From Saccharomonospora azurea NA-128 (lineage in GTDB: Bacteria; Actinomycetota; Actinomycetes; Mycobacteriales; Pseudonocardiaceae), in NCBI RefSeq assembly GCF_000231055.2, contig NZ_CM001466.1, positions 3,090,886-3,137,071 on the forward strand: 46,186 nt of DNA. Reading direction: 5' to 3'. Below, piece by piece: positions 7,529-16,543 of this stretch (the stretch's first letter is position 1; each line of letters opens with the position of its first letter). Both the position numbers and the translations under genes were made by a program. The notes under the pieces were generated by a model. The model was given only the letters and a program-made list of their open reading frames with translations. It was not told where the DNA came from and ran no database searches.

Positions 7529-10300
7529 CTAGACATCGTCACGGGATCGCTCCTCGAGGTGCGGGTGTGGGCGAGCCGAACCGAACGTCGCCGCGAGAGC
7601 ACCCGCGACGGCCCGGGCCGTTCTGGCCAGGGCGAGGTTCTCGGACGTGCTGCGTTCTTGCTGGGCATGCACCAGGGCGTGCACACCGGATCTCTCGCCG
7701 GTCGACGCCACGCAGCGGGCCGCGACGTCGACGCACGCCCGAAGCTGTCGAGGCGCCCGCATGCGTTGCCAGTCGTCGAGGGTGAGCTGCGCCAGCTTGG
7801 CGGCTTCGGGGACGCGCCCGAGGGTCAGCAGTGCCTCGGCGAGCACGGTGCCCGCCGACGCCGTGATCCAGGTGGCCGCCGCGGCCTTGGCCCGCACGCG
7901 TGCGCGGGCGAGGAGGTCCGCTCCCCGGCCGAGGTCGGTGAGCAGCGCGGCGCGTCCCTCGGCGTAGGCGGCGAGAGCGATGCTGCGACCGGGGGAGCAC
8001 TCGCGGGCGAACCGGGTCGCCAACTCCGCGTTGCGCCGTGCCTCGTGGTGGTGTCCGACGCGCGTCGCCACCAGTGACAGGAACGCGTGGGCGTCGGCTC
8101 TGCAGTGGTCGGGCACCTCGGGCAGCGCGAGCAGTTCGTGGCACACCGTCGCCGTGCGGTCGGTGTCGCCGAGGTCGTGGTACACGCTGATCAGCGTGTG
8201 GACGGCAGCGCACCGCTGGTGCGGAGTGGTCGCCAGCTCGGCGGCCCGGGCGGCGAGGCGCAGGCCTTCCTCGGGCAGTCCACACCGGAGCGCGGCGTCC
8301 GCACCGGAGGCCGCCGCCAGCGGGTGGCGTGACAGGCGGGGGTCGGGGTCGCGCGCCACCGCGAGTTGCCACGACAGCAGCGAGGGCACGGGACGGTAGC
8401 GGGTGAGCGATCCGAGCAGGCCGGTGAGATCCGCGGCGAGGGCGGGTTGCTCCACCACGGCCCAGCGCAGTGCCGCGCGCACGTCGTCCTGCATGCGGTC
8501 CAACCGCCGGAACCCGGAGAGGTCGTCGTCCGGGGGCGCGGACGCCGCGGTGAGGGCGTCGACGCACCACAGCGCATGCCGTTGCCGGGCCTTGTGTTCG
8601 GCCTCGGTGCCCGCGAACCACCCCAGGGCGTGCCTGCGCACCAGGTCGGGCATCCGGAGGTGGGAGTCGGTGGTGGGGGAGAGCAGGCCTGCCCGCGCGA
8701 GCTCGGCGAGGGGATCGCCCACCGCACCCTCGGACCCGGCCACCGCCTCGGCGGCCTCGCGAGGGATGTCGCCGCCGAACACCGTCAGCGCCCCGAGGAC
8801 ATCGCGGTGCGCCGCGGTGAGCCGGGCGCACGCCCCTTCGGCGAGGTCGGTCGGCCAGGCCTGCGACTCCGCCGGATCGTCGACCCCGTCGGCGTCGACC
8901 ACGCGGGCTGCGAGGACCTCGATGTTCAGCGGCAGGCACTCGGCCCGGTGCAGGGCGGTGCGGCCCGCCTCGGCGTCGGCGGCGTCCCGTGGATAGTCGG
9001 GCCGGATGCGGCAGGCCCGGTCGCGCAGCAGCGTCCCGGCACGTGACTCCAGGACGTCGCGCACCCCGTCCCGGGCCAGCGGGCCCAGCGGCAGCACGCA
9101 CTCGCCCGCGAGGCCGAGCCGGACCCGGCTCGTCACCACGACGGTGACGTGCTGACACCGGGCTCGCAGGCGACGCACGAGCGTGCGGGCCGCGGTGAGC
9201 ACCCGCTCGCACCCGTCGAGGACGAGCACGTGTCGCCGTCCGCACAGGTACTCGGTGAGCACCCCGGCGAGGTCGTCGGCGTCGCCGGGCCCCCGCGCGT
9301 GCAGGCCCACGGCGGTCGCCACCCGGTCGACCACCTCGGCGGGATCGCTTGTGGACAGCCGGACGACCGTCGTGGGCAGTTCCGTCGTGGCCAGTGCTTC
9401 GAGGACGAGCCGGGTCTTTCCGCCCCCGGCCGCGCCGGTCACGGTGACGAGCCGATCGCGATGGAACATCGTGGACAGTCGAGCGAGTTCGTGCCCGCGG
9501 CCCATGAACGTCGTGCCGAGAGCCCGCACCGCCCGGGTCAGCGGAGCCGGTTCCCGTCCGGTCACGGCGCGATAGGTCTCCCGCAGCTCGGTGCTCGGCC
9601 CCTCGCCGAGCTCGTCCGCGAGCCGCTCGACCAGCTGGTCGTAACACGCGGCGGCGTCGTCGGTCATGCCGAGCCGGTGCAGGGCCCACATCGCATGGGC
9701 GCAGGCGCGTTCCCGCAGCGGCTCCGCCGACAGCAGGGAGAGCAGCCGCCCCGCCGCGTGCTCCACGCGACCGAGTTCGAGCTCGTGCGCGGCCAGGGAT
9801 TCCACGGCGAGCGCCCGCAGCTGCCGCAGCCGCGTGGCCTCGGCGTGGTCGATGCCGTCCCTCCGCAGGTCGGGCAGCGGGTCGTCGCGCCACAGCGCGA
9901 GGGCGCGCTCCAGGATGGACACCGCCTCCCGAGCCGCGCACCAGCGCGCGGCCTCCACCATGCGCTCGAAACGCACCGAGTCGAGCAGCTCGGGATCCAG
10001 GGTGAGCACGCACCCGCTCGCCGTCCACGCGATGTCCGCCTCGGGCGCCAGCAGGGTGCGCAGGCGCGAGATCCGGGCGTCGAGGGCGTCGACCGGATGG
10101 GCCGGTCGCTCGTCGGCGGCCCACACGAGCCCCACGAGAGCGTCGGCGGGCACGCCCCGGTTGACGTCGGCCACCAGGGCCGATAGGACAGCGCGCATGG
10201 CCCGGTCGTTGATCGGTTGCTCGACCCCCCGCCGGCTGAGGCGCAGGGGGCCGAGAACGCTGACGAATGGGGGAGGCGGGCCCTTGCTCACACGGGCCAT
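7529..10300 (-). CDS. AfsR/SARP-family transcriptional regulator (BTAD, NB-ARC, TPR)
   Basis: Large STAND-type regulator of 923 residues. An OmpR-like winged-helix DNA-binding domain (about 12-100, FVSVLGPLRLSRRG) is followed by a bacterial transcriptional activation domain (about 105-250), an NB-ARC ATPase with P-loop TGAAGGGKT (288-296), Walker B HVLVLDGCE and sensor VVVTSR, and a C-terminal helical/TPR-like half. The order matches AfsR-type regulators that switch on secondary metabolism or development in actinomycetes after nucleotide-dependent oligomerisation. No biosynthetic cluster is next to it, so its targets are unknown. ATG 10300 gives a full winged helix; no strong ribosome site precedes it, and the GTG three codons in is an alternative. 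Confidence 0.85.
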   Translation of the reverse strand: MARVSKGPPPPFVSVLGPLRLSRRGVEQPINDRAMRAVLSALVADVNRGVPADALVGLVWAADERPAHPVDALDARISRLRTLLAPEADIAWTASGCVLTLDPELLDSVRFERMVEAARWCAAREAVSILERALALWRDDPLPDLRRDGIDHAEATRLRQLRALAVESLAAHELELGRVEHAAGRLLSLLSAEPLRERACAHAMWALHRLGMTDDAAACYDQLVERLADELGEGPSTELRETYRAVTGREPAPLTRAVRALGTTFMGRGHELARLSTMFHRDRLVTVTGAAGGGKTRLVLEALATTELPTTVVRLSTSDPAEVVDRVATAVGLHARGPGDADDLAGVLTEYLCGRRHVLVLDGCERVLTAARTLVRRLRARCQHVTVVVTSRVRLGLAGECVLPLGPLARDGVRDVLESRAGTLLRDRACRIRPDYPRDAADAEAGRTALHRAECLPLNIEVLAARVVDADGVDDPAESQAWPTDLAEGACARLTAAHRDVLGALTVFGGDIPREAAEAVAGSEGAVGDPLAELARAGLLSPTTDSHLRMPDLVRRHALGWFAGTEAEHKARQRHALWCVDALTAASAPPDDDLSGFRRLDRMQDDVRAALRWAVVEQPALAADLTGLLGSLTRYRPVPSLLSWQLAVARDPDPRLSRHPLAAASGADAALRCGLPEEGLRLAARAAELATTPHQRCAAVHTLISVYHDLGDTDRTATVCHELLALPEVPDHCRADAHAFLSLVATRVGHHHEARRNAELATRFARECSPGRSIALAAYAEGRAALLTDLGRGADLLARARVRAKAAAATWITASAGTVLAEALLTLGRVPEAAKLAQLTLDDWQRMRAPRQLRACVDVAARCVASTGERSGVHALVHAQQERSTSENLALARTARAVAGALAATFGSARPHPHLEERSRDDV

Positions 10301-10369
10301 GGTCGGGCCGCACCCGGGGTTCGACCACTCGGACAGTCACCGGTCCGGGTGAAGGTGTCGACGTGGTGC

Positions 10370-11302
10370 CTACAACTTGCGCAGCCGGACGCGGTTGATC
10401 GAGTGGTCGCAGTCCTTGCGCAGCACCAGCGTCGCCCTGGGCCGGGTGGGGCGGATGTTCTCCACCAGGTTCGGCTCGTTGATCGTCTTCCACAGGTGCC
10501 GCGCCTCGGCCCGGGCCTCGTCGTCGGGTAGACCGGCGAAGTGGTGGAAGTGCGACGCCGGGTCGGCGAACGCCGTGTGCCGCAGCTTCAGGAACCGCTC
10601 GATGTACCACTGCTCGATGTCGGCGGTGTGGGCGTCGACGTAGATCGAGAAGTCGAACAGGTCCGACACCGTGAGCCGGGGGCCGGGTTGCAGGACGTTG
10701 AGCCCTTCGAGGATCAGGATGTCCGGCCTGCGGACGACCTGCTCCTCGCCGGGGAGGATGTCGTAGGCCAGGTGCGAGTAGACCGGGGCCCTGACCTCCT
10801 CGGCACCGGACTTGACCTCGGTGACGAAGCGGAGCAGCGCCCGGCGGTCGTAGCTCTCGGGGAACCCCTTGCGGTGCATGAGGCCCCGGCGGACCAGCTC
10901 CTCCCGCGGATAGAGGAAGCCGTCCGTGGTCACGAGGTCGACTCTCGGGTGGTCCGGCCAGCGCGCCAGCAGGGTGCGCAGGATGCGGGCGGTGGTGGAC
11001 TTGCCCACCGCCACGCTGCCCGCGACGCCGATGATGAACGGGACCTTGGTGCCGCGCGACTCCTCGCCGAGGAAGGTGGTCGTGGCCTCGTACAACCGCT
11101 GACGTGCCGCCACCTGCAGGTTGATCAGGCGCGACAGCGGGAGGTACACCTCCGCGACCTCGTTGAGGTCGATCTGCTCGCCCAGGCCGCGCAGCCCCGC
11201 GAGTTCGTCGGCGGTCAGCGGCAACGGAGTCGAACGACGCAGTTCACGCCACTGGTCACGTTGTAGTTCGACGTAGGGACTGCGCTCACGGACCCGCGCC
11301 AT
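10370..11302 (-). CDS. coaA: Type I pantothenate kinase
   Basis: Phosphorylates pantothenate with ATP, the first committed step of coenzyme A synthesis, in the cytosol. The length of 310 residues fits type I CoaA (about 310-316). P-loop [11 protein letters not shown] is at 92-102, followed by family motifs [29 protein letters not shown] and [10 protein letters not shown], and the C-terminal [13 protein letters not shown]. The start at 11302 is set by GAGGAG 8 nt upstream and gives the usual [13 protein letters not shown] N-terminus; frames further upstream lack these. It is a single gene, 69 bases from the start of the AfsR-like gene on the same strand. Confidence 0.97.
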   Translation of the reverse strand: MARVRERSPYVELQRDQWRELRRSTPLPLTADELAGLRGLGEQIDLNEVAEVYLPLSRLINLQVAARQRLYEATTTFLGEESRGTKVPFIIGVAGSVAVGKSTTARILRTLLARWPDHPRVDLVTTDGFLYPREELVRRGLMHRKGFPESYDRRALLRFVTEVKSGAEEVRAPVYSHLAYDILPGEEQVVRRPDILILEGLNVLQPGPRLTVSDLFDFSIYVDAHTADIEQWYIERFLKLRHTAFADPASHFHHFAGLPDDEARAEARHLWKTINEPNLVENIRPTRPRATLVLRKDCDHSINRVRLRKL

Positions 11303-11443
11303 TCGCTCACTCCTCGCCCGTCGATGGGCCGGCGCCGTACATCGGCAATTCACGCGCATTCAACGGTAAGTGTTGTCGAGGCGTGGCGGGTTGTGACGTT
11401 CTACACGCACGACGGTGATGTGAATCGCCGTCGCCGGTGCGCG

Positions 11444-12010
11444 TCAGCGCCGGGCGAAAACCTCGTCCCAGGCCGCCGCCACCTGGCGGGCGCAGACGCG
11501 AGGGGACACCCCGCCGACACCCGTGCCCAGCCCCGGCATGGCGATCGTCTCCACGACGTCACGGAACCGCGTGCCGTGCTCGAACTGGCCGTCTCGCCAC
11601 AGCAGGAACACCGCGCGGGCCGCGAGGTACGGGTGCACCGTGTCGTCGGGCAGCCGCTCGCCCGGTTCCCGCATCGTCGGCGCGCTGATCAACCATTCCG
11701 GCAGCGGCTCCCCGGTGGGGACGACGACGGCTTCACCGATCGGTAGTTCTCCGCCGTGATAGGCGAGGATCGTGCTGCGCACCTGCTGCTCGATACCGGG
11801 GAAGGCCTGCGTGTACACGGCGTCGACCCCGCCGCGCATCCAGCCGTGGCTGTTGGCGGGACTGACCACCGCCTGCGCGCGGATGTCGAGCACCGAACCC
11901 CGGTGCACCCGCACCGGTCCGTCCACGGCGCCCGCGACGTCGTGCCAGGCCTGGGCGAGGGAGTCGTCGACTGCGCACAACACCAGCTCCGGGACTGCGG
12001 AAGAGGTCAT
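11444..12010 (-). CDS. Macrodomain (Appr-1''-p processing-like) protein
   Basis: Single macrodomain protein of 188 residues, a fold that binds ADP-ribose and often hydrolyses it from proteins or metabolites. The ligand-loop motif reads VVSPANSHGWMRGGVDAVY and the second loop AMPGLGTGVGGVSP, both diagnostic. ATG 12010 is chosen because the domain begins soon after; an upstream in-frame GTG at 12055 is possible. The gene is flanked by coaA (same strand, about 140 bases away) and divergent pheA. There is no toxin or ADP-ribosyltransferase next to it, so the substrate is not indicated by context. Confidence 0.85.
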   Translation of the reverse strand: MTSSAVPELVLCAVDDSLAQAWHDVAGAVDGPVRVHRGSVLDIRAQAVVSPANSHGWMRGGVDAVYTQAFPGIEQQVRSTILAYHGGELPIGEAVVVPTGEPLPEWLISAPTMREPGERLPDDTVHPYLAARAVFLLWRDGQFEHGTRFRDVVETIAMPGLGTGVGGVSPRVCARQVAAAWDEVFARR

Positions 12011-12152
12011 TGCGCCCGTGCCGTTCCACGTGTGCGTGCCTGATTCGGCGGTCACGCCCACAGCATGGCAAAAAACCCTGCCGGTGGTAACCACGTATCC
12101 AACCACCTGGACGCGCAGTGCGGGTGAGGATCGTCTCATCTCGGCTCCGGCG

Positions 12153-12158
12153 TAGCCT
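12153..12158 (+). promoter_or_regulatory. Putative -10 box of pheA (leaderless)
   Basis: TAGCCT followed by 7 nt and the ATG at 12166. No ribosome-binding site is visible between them, so translation probably begins at the transcript 5' end. Confidence 0.55.
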
Positions 12159-12165
12159 CTGACGC

Positions 12166-13071
12166 ATGTCGCGCATCGCCTTCTTCGGCCCCGTCGGGAC
12201 GTTCTCGGAGCAGGCCGCCCTGGAACTGGCCACCGATCAGGAACTCGTCGCGGTGGAGACGATCCCCGCCGCGTTGACCGCCGTGCGTAAGGGAGACGCC
12301 GAGTTCGCGTGCGTGCCGGTGGAGAACTCCGTGGAGGGCCCCGTCACCGCGACGCTCGACGGCCTCGCCGAGGACTCACCGCTGGTGGCGGTGGCGGAGG
12401 CGTTGTTGCCGGTGCACTTCAGCGTGCTGACCCGGCCGGACGTAAAGAAGGTCCGCACCGTCGCGAGTCATCCTCATGCTCTCGCGCAGGTCCGGCACTG
12501 GTTGGAGCGCAACCTGCCGGAGGCGCGGCCCGTGGTGGCGTCGTCCACGGCCGCCGCCGCCGTGGCGGTGCGCGACGGCGAGTACGACGCGGCGGTGACC
12601 GCTCCGGTGGCCGCGCGCACCTATCCGCTCCGGGTGCTCGCCGAAGGGGTGGCCGACGTCCCCGACGCGCGGACGCGGTTCTTGCTGCTGACGCCTCCCG
12701 GCCCGCTGCCGGAGCCGACGGGGGCCGACCGCACCTCGATCGTGGCCTCCACCAAGAACCGCACCGGCGCGCTGCTCGAACTCCTCGCCGAACTCGCGTC
12801 GCGGGGCATCAACCTGACCCGGCTCGACGCGCGGCCGATCAAGGGCAACTTCGGGCTCTACCGCTTCTTCCTCGACTTCGAGGGCCATGTCGCCGAAGCG
12901 CGGATCGGCGACGCGCTCGCCGCGCTGAAGCGGCGCTGCGAGGTCCGCTTCCTCGGCTCGCATCCGCGTGCGGACGGTGTGCGGGCCACCGTGGGTGCCG
13001 ACGCGTCCGACGCCGACTTCGCCGCCGCGGCCCGGTGGGTCGAGACGGTCAGGAGTGGCGAGTCGGCGTGA
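12166..13071 (+). CDS. pheA: Prephenate dehydratase
   Basis: Converts prephenate to phenylpyruvate in phenylalanine biosynthesis. The 301-residue monofunctional form is usual in actinobacteria (no chorismate mutase domain). The catalytic periplasmic-binding-like fold opens with IAFFGPVGTFSEQAA (4-18) and carries VPVENSVEGPV (50-60) and the catalytic TRF triplet at 170-172. The C-terminal ACT domain (about 187-265) contains GALLELLAELASRGINLTRL and a DARP form of the ESRP motif, so feedback by phenylalanine is expected. The last 23 bases overlap the 3' end of the convergent MFS gene. Confidence 0.97.
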   Translation: MSRIAFFGPVGTFSEQAALELATDQELVAVETIPAALTAVRKGDAEFACVPVENSVEGPVTATLDGLAEDSPLVAVAEALLPVHFSVLTRPDVKKVRTVASHPHALAQVRHWLERNLPEARPVVASSTAAAAVAVRDGEYDAAVTAPVAARTYPLRVLAEGVADVPDARTRFLLLTPPGPLPEPTGADRTSIVASTKNRTGALLELLAELASRGINLTRLDARPIKGNFGLYRFFLDFEGHVAEARIGDALAALKRRCEVRFLGSHPRADGVRATVGADASDADFAAAARWVETVRSGESA

Positions 13072-14296
13072 GCTCGTGGTCGCGCACCGACACCCACGCG
13101 ATCACCGCCACCACGAGCATCCCGGCCCCGGAGAGGACGAACGTCGCTCCCGCCGTGCCGAGCCACCGGGTCGTCAGCCCGCCGAGCAGCGCGCCGATGG
13201 GCAGGGATCCCCACACCACCGTGCGCCACACACCGAGCACCCGGCCCAGCAACTCCTCCGGCACCAGGGTGTGGCGGGCGGTGGCGAGTAGGACGTTGAC
13301 GACCACGATCGCCGCCGCGAACAGTGCGAAGAGCACGCCCGCGACGATCGGATCGGTCACCAGGCCCATGGCGAGGAACGTCGCTCCACAGCCCACCAGC
13401 CCGATCAGCAGGGTGCTCGTGTCGCCCAGGCGGTCCAGCAGCCGTGACGCCACCGCCGCGCCGAGCAGCCCGCCGATGCCTCCGGCGAACCCGAACACCC
13501 CGAACGCCGCCTCGCTCAGGCCGAGGTCGTCGAGCGCGTAGAGCACGAGCTGCGCCTGCGCCATCTCGCTGATCAGCGCGGTCAGGCCGGCGACGAGGAC
13601 GAGACGCGCCACCACGGGATGGTGGCGAACCCAGCGCAGGCCGTGCACGATGTCGGCCCGCACGGACGCCGTGGGCGCCGTGGAAGCCGTCGACTCACCT
13701 TGCCCCCGCTCGGGGCGGTAGCTGCCCGGCAGCACCGCCAGCAGCACCGCGCCCAGCGCGAACGCCACCGAGTCGATGGCGAAGGGGAACGCCGCGAACA
13801 GCGCGAACGTCAGGCTGCCCACCGGGCCGCCGAGGAAGGTCTGCCCCACGATCTCCGCGGCCTGGAGCTTGCTGTTGGCGCCCGCGAGACCACCGCGCTC
13901 CACGACGGCCGGGATCAGCACGTTGGTCGCGCTGTCGGCCACGGTCTCCGCCGTGCCCACCAGCAGCGCGGCGACGTAGACGAGCCAGATGCTCGTCGCG
14001 TCGAGGTGGACCAGCAGCGCCACGAGGCCCACCACCGCGGCGCGGACGGAGTTGGCGACGACGACGGCCTTGCGGCGGTCGATGCGGTCGAGCAGCGCAC
14101 CCGCCAGCACACCGAAGAGCAGCCAGGGCAGGAACTGGGCCGCCGACAACCCCGCGATCAGCAGCGGGTCCTGGGTCACCTGGACGGCGAGCAGCGGGAA
14201 CGCGACCTTCGCGATGCCGTCGCCGAGGTTGGCGAAGGCGCTGGAGCCCACCAGAAGGTTCAAGCGCCTGGTCTGCGGAACGGACTGCTCGCTCAT
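13049..14296 (-). CDS. MFS transporter (DHA3/EntS-like exporter)
   Basis: Major facilitator of 415 residues with about twelve hydrophobic helices. The start MSEQSVPQTRRLNLLVGSSA, then GDGIAKVAFPLLAVQVTQDP, resembles EntS/DHA3 drug or siderophore exporters, and the loop LLDRIDRRKAVV matches the MFS motif A region between helices 2 and 3. The substrate cannot be read from sequence. It is the third gene of a minus-strand run after the septum-formation and metallopeptidase genes, with 66 bases before it that contain a perfect hairpin just upstream of the start codon. It overlaps pheA tail to tail by 23 bases. Confidence 0.87.
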   Translation of the reverse strand: MSEQSVPQTRRLNLLVGSSAFANLGDGIAKVAFPLLAVQVTQDPLLIAGLSAAQFLPWLLFGVLAGALLDRIDRRKAVVVANSVRAAVVGLVALLVHLDATSIWLVYVAALLVGTAETVADSATNVLIPAVVERGGLAGANSKLQAAEIVGQTFLGGPVGSLTFALFAAFPFAIDSVAFALGAVLLAVLPGSYRPERGQGESTASTAPTASVRADIVHGLRWVRHHPVVARLVLVAGLTALISEMAQAQLVLYALDDLGLSEAAFGVFGFAGGIGGLLGAAVASRLLDRLGDTSTLLIGLVGCGATFLAMGLVTDPIVAGVLFALFAAAIVVVNVLLATARHTLVPEELLGRVLGVWRTVVWGSLPIGALLGGLTTRWLGTAGATFVLSGAGMLVVAVIAWVSVRDHELTPTRHS

Positions 14297-14303
14297 CGCG
14301 TAC

Positions 14304-14321
14304 CCGGCGACGGATCGCCGG
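14304..14321 (-). promoter_or_regulatory. Perfect inverted repeat 7 nt before the MFS start codon
   Basis: CCGGCGA-CGGA-TCGCCGG, 7-bp arms with a 4-nt loop, occupying the place where the ribosome-binding site of the MFS gene would be. It could be an operator or an RNA hairpin that limits expression. There is no T-run after it, so a classic terminator is unlikely. Confidence 0.4.
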
Positions 14322-14362
14322 TCGCGTCGGTGCGGGGCGACCGGGGAACTCGGTTCATCGGA

Positions 14363-14713
14363 CTACCCCCAGCCGAGTTCGTGCAGCCGGGCGTCGTCGA
14401 TGCCGAAGTGGTGGGCGACCTCGTGCACGACGGTGATCAACACTTCTTCGACGACGTCCTCCTCCGTCTCGCAGATCGCCAGGATCGGCTCCCGGTAGAT
14501 CGAGATGCGGTCGGGCAGCACGCCCCCGTAGTCGTGACCTCGCTCGGTCAGAGCGACGCCGTGGTAGAGCCCGAGGAGGTCGTGCTCCCGCTCATGGTGA
14601 TCTTCGACGAGAACGACGACGTTGTCCATCGCCGCGGCGAACTCCGGGGGAAGTTGGTCGAGGGCGTCGGCGACGAGTTCCTCGAACCGCTTCCGGCTCA
14701 TCTCGACGGGCAT
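14363..14713 (-). CDS. Zincin-like metallopeptidase family protein (COG3824/DUF1025-like)
   Basis: Small predicted zinc metalloprotease of 116 residues, the usual size of the family. The active site HEVAH (97-101) is followed by FGIDD, with Asp106 the likely third ligand, and the family ending DARLHELGW. Substrates are not known for this family. The ATG lies 3 nt beyond the stop of the septum-formation gene, so the two are almost certainly cotranscribed. No signal peptide is visible, so it is probably cytosolic. Confidence 0.9.
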   Translation of the reverse strand: MPVEMSRKRFEELVADALDQLPPEFAAAMDNVVVLVEDHHEREHDLLGLYHGVALTERGHDYGGVLPDRISIYREPILAICETEEDVVEEVLITVVHEVAHHFGIDDARLHELGWG

Positions 14714-14716
14714 GTC

Positions 14717-15880
14717 TCAACCACCGCTTTCCTGGCCCCCGGGCGAGCTCGGCCGGCCTGCGCCGTCCTCCTGTGGGGCGTCGCCGCCCGCGTCGTTCTC
14801 GCCGTCCCCGCCGTCCGACGAGCCGCCGTCGGCGTTCTCGCCGTCGCCGTCCGCCGCGCCGCCGTCCTGGCCGCCCTTGTCGCTGCTGTCGTCCCCGCCC
14901 TTGTCGTCGCCGTCGTCCCCGTCCTTCTTGTCGTCCTTCTCGTCGCTGTCCTTCACACTGCCCTGGACGGGCGCGAGCCCGCTGTGGTCCTCCAGCGTGG
15001 CGCCGACCTTGCAGTTGACGAGCGTGGAACCGGCCTCCCAGCTCTCCTCGGAACGTGTGTCCCAGCTCAGGATGAGCCCGTCCTTCGCCAGCGCCTCGAC
15101 GTCCTTGCCGCCGGTGTACTTGTGCACGAGCTTCGCGCACTTCGGTTCGAGCCACTCCTTCTGCTCGTCCTCCGACGGGTAGGAGTCGAACTCGTCGGAG
15201 AGGTCGACCGTGGCGACGATCTCGTAGGAGTGTTGCGTGTCACAGTCGATCGGATCGCCGACAGTCTTGTCGACCAGTGCGAGGCAGGTGCCGGGTTCCC
15301 AGACGTAGGACTGGTCGAGGTCGTTCGCGGGCTCCGTCAGGACCTGGAGGCCGCCGCCGGGGCCGACCCACTGGAGCCCGCAGTGCAGCGTGCGGTTGCC
15401 GTTCGCCCACTGCTTCTCGTCGGGGCGCAGCACACCGATGCTCAGCTTGCCCTCGGGGTCCAGCGGGTCGTCGAGATAGTCCTCGACCAGCGGTCCGCAG
15501 TGTTCCTTGGTGAGCTCCCGCCACGCCTTGTCGTCCGGCGGGGGTGCCTTCGGACCGTGTTCCGACTTCAGATCCGCGACGCCGACGACTTCGAACAGGT
15601 GCTCTCCGTCACAGGACACCTTGTGCACGTCGCCCGCGTCCGCCTCGGTCCAGTTCAGACAACTGCCGGGCGGGGAGCGGAAGGCCGCCTCGCGCACCTT
15701 GGCCACCTGCTCGGCCTTCTCCTCGGCCTGCCGTTCCGCCAGAACCTGCGGGTCTTCGGGTACCCACGAGAAAATCCAGCTGAGTGCCATCGCGACGAGG
15801 GCACCCACGAAGGCACCCCCCATCAACACGCGGGTACGCAGGGCCGGGTCGTCGGGCCGGTGAGCAGGCTGGTCGGACAT
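14717..15880 (-). CDS. Septum formation family membrane protein with acidic Gly-rich tail
   Basis: Single-pass membrane protein of 387 residues. A short cytosolic N-terminus and one transmembrane helix (about 18-39, VLMGGAFVGALVAMALSWIF) are followed by an extracytoplasmic septum-formation-type domain (Septum_form) with paired cysteines: GSCLNW, VSCDGEHLFEVVG, EHCG, then a second copy GTCLAL, IDCDTQHSYEIVA, PKCAK. The last 90 or so residues are low-complexity Asp/Gly/Ser. The domain name comes from family resemblance; a role in division is not shown here. ATG 15880 is preferred, with ATGs at 15892/15889 as alternatives. It is the first gene of a run with the metallopeptidase and MFS gene. Confidence 0.8.
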   Translation of the reverse strand: MSDQPAHRPDDPALRTRVLMGGAFVGALVAMALSWIFSWVPEDPQVLAERQAEEKAEQVAKVREAAFRSPPGSCLNWTEADAGDVHKVSCDGEHLFEVVGVADLKSEHGPKAPPPDDKAWRELTKEHCGPLVEDYLDDPLDPEGKLSIGVLRPDEKQWANGNRTLHCGLQWVGPGGGLQVLTEPANDLDQSYVWEPGTCLALVDKTVGDPIDCDTQHSYEIVATVDLSDEFDSYPSEDEQKEWLEPKCAKLVHKYTGGKDVEALAKDGLILSWDTRSEESWEAGSTLVNCKVGATLEDHSGLAPVQGSVKDSDEKDDKKDGDDGDDKGGDDSSDKGGQDGGAADGDGENADGGSSDGGDGENDAGGDAPQEDGAGRPSSPGGQESGG

Positions 15881-15925
15881 CAGCACCATCATGCCTGTTC
15901 CGGCCTGCGCTCGTGAGCGAGTGGC

Positions 15926-15931
15926 TAAGGT
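15926..15931 (+). promoter_or_regulatory. Putative -10 box for the YgiB-like/ATP-grasp/DUF350 operon
   Basis: TAAGGT in the 86-base divergent intergenic region, about 35 nt before ATG 15967. The leader contains TTGGAG as ribosome site. Confidence 0.35.
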
Positions 15932-15966
15932 GACATACCGCATGGCCCGCGGTCTTGGAGTGCGCG

Positions 15967-16542
15967 ATGACGGATGACAACCAAAAGGATGATCGGCGCG
16001 GCTCGATGCGCTTTCAGAATCCTGAGACGACCACGCCCCGGGAGCCGACGCTCGCCGAGAAACGGGCCCGGCTCAAGGCGGTAGAGGAGCAGCGTCGCCG
16101 TGCCGAGGAGGAACAGCAGGCGCGTCAGGCCGCGGAGGAGAAGGCCCGCAGCCGGCGCAAGCTGCTGGGCGCGGGCGGTGTGACGGTCGGCCTGGTCGGC
16201 GTGGTCGCCGCCTGGTACCTCGTCGCCGTGCCCGACGAGGTCACCGCGGTGTGCACAACCGCCGACGGCACGATCGTGGACGACGACTACTGCGACGACG
16301 ACTACGTCAGCTCGCACCACGGCTACCACAGCGGCGGCTGGGTGTTCATCCCGATGCCGGGCGGCGGCACCCAGCAGTACCGCTACAACTACGGCGGCAC
16401 GGGTACGGTGGGCCAGCCGGTGAGCGGCGGTACGTACACGCGCCCGTCCAACGCCTCCATCACGACGAAGTCGGGCACCACGGTGCAGCGGGGCGGGTTC
16501 GGCATCAGTGGCGGCAGCTTCGGCAAGGGCGGGGGTTCCTGA
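15967..16542 (+). CDS. YgiB/DUF1190-like membrane-anchored protein
   Basis: Protein of 191 residues. A charged, Glu/Arg/Ala-rich cytosolic helix (about 28-65, probable coiled coil) leads into one membrane helix (about 67-87) and an external domain with two Cys (VCTT...DDDYCDDDY), a Gly/Tyr-rich stretch (FIPMPGGGTQQYRYNYGG) and a C-terminal TVQRGGFGISGGSFGKG. The TVxRGGFG ending and Tyr/Gly-rich middle resemble E. coli YgiB (DUF1190), and the next gene is its usual neighbour, the YgiC-type ATP-grasp enzyme. The match is partial and partly contextual. The start has TTGGAG at a good distance. The stop is 1 base from the next start. Confidence 0.7.
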   Translation: MTDDNQKDDRRGSMRFQNPETTTPREPTLAEKRARLKAVEEQRRRAEEEQQARQAAEEKARSRRKLLGAGGVTVGLVGVVAAWYLVAVPDEVTAVCTTADGTIVDDDYCDDDYVSSHHGYHSGGWVFIPMPGGGTQQYRYNYGGTGTVGQPVSGGTYTRPSNASITTKSGTTVQRGGFGISGGSFGKGGGS

Positions 16543-16543
16543 C

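Noticed and set aside
7539-10610. Second long minus-strand frame within the AfsR-like gene
   Set aside because: Same strand, different frame; composition is Arg/Gly/Pro-rich with no domain, whereas the other frame has all regulator motifs.
13619-15916. Plus-strand open frame opposite the MFS, zincin and septum genes
   Set aside because: Contains no recognisable domain and mirrors three conserved minus-strand genes.
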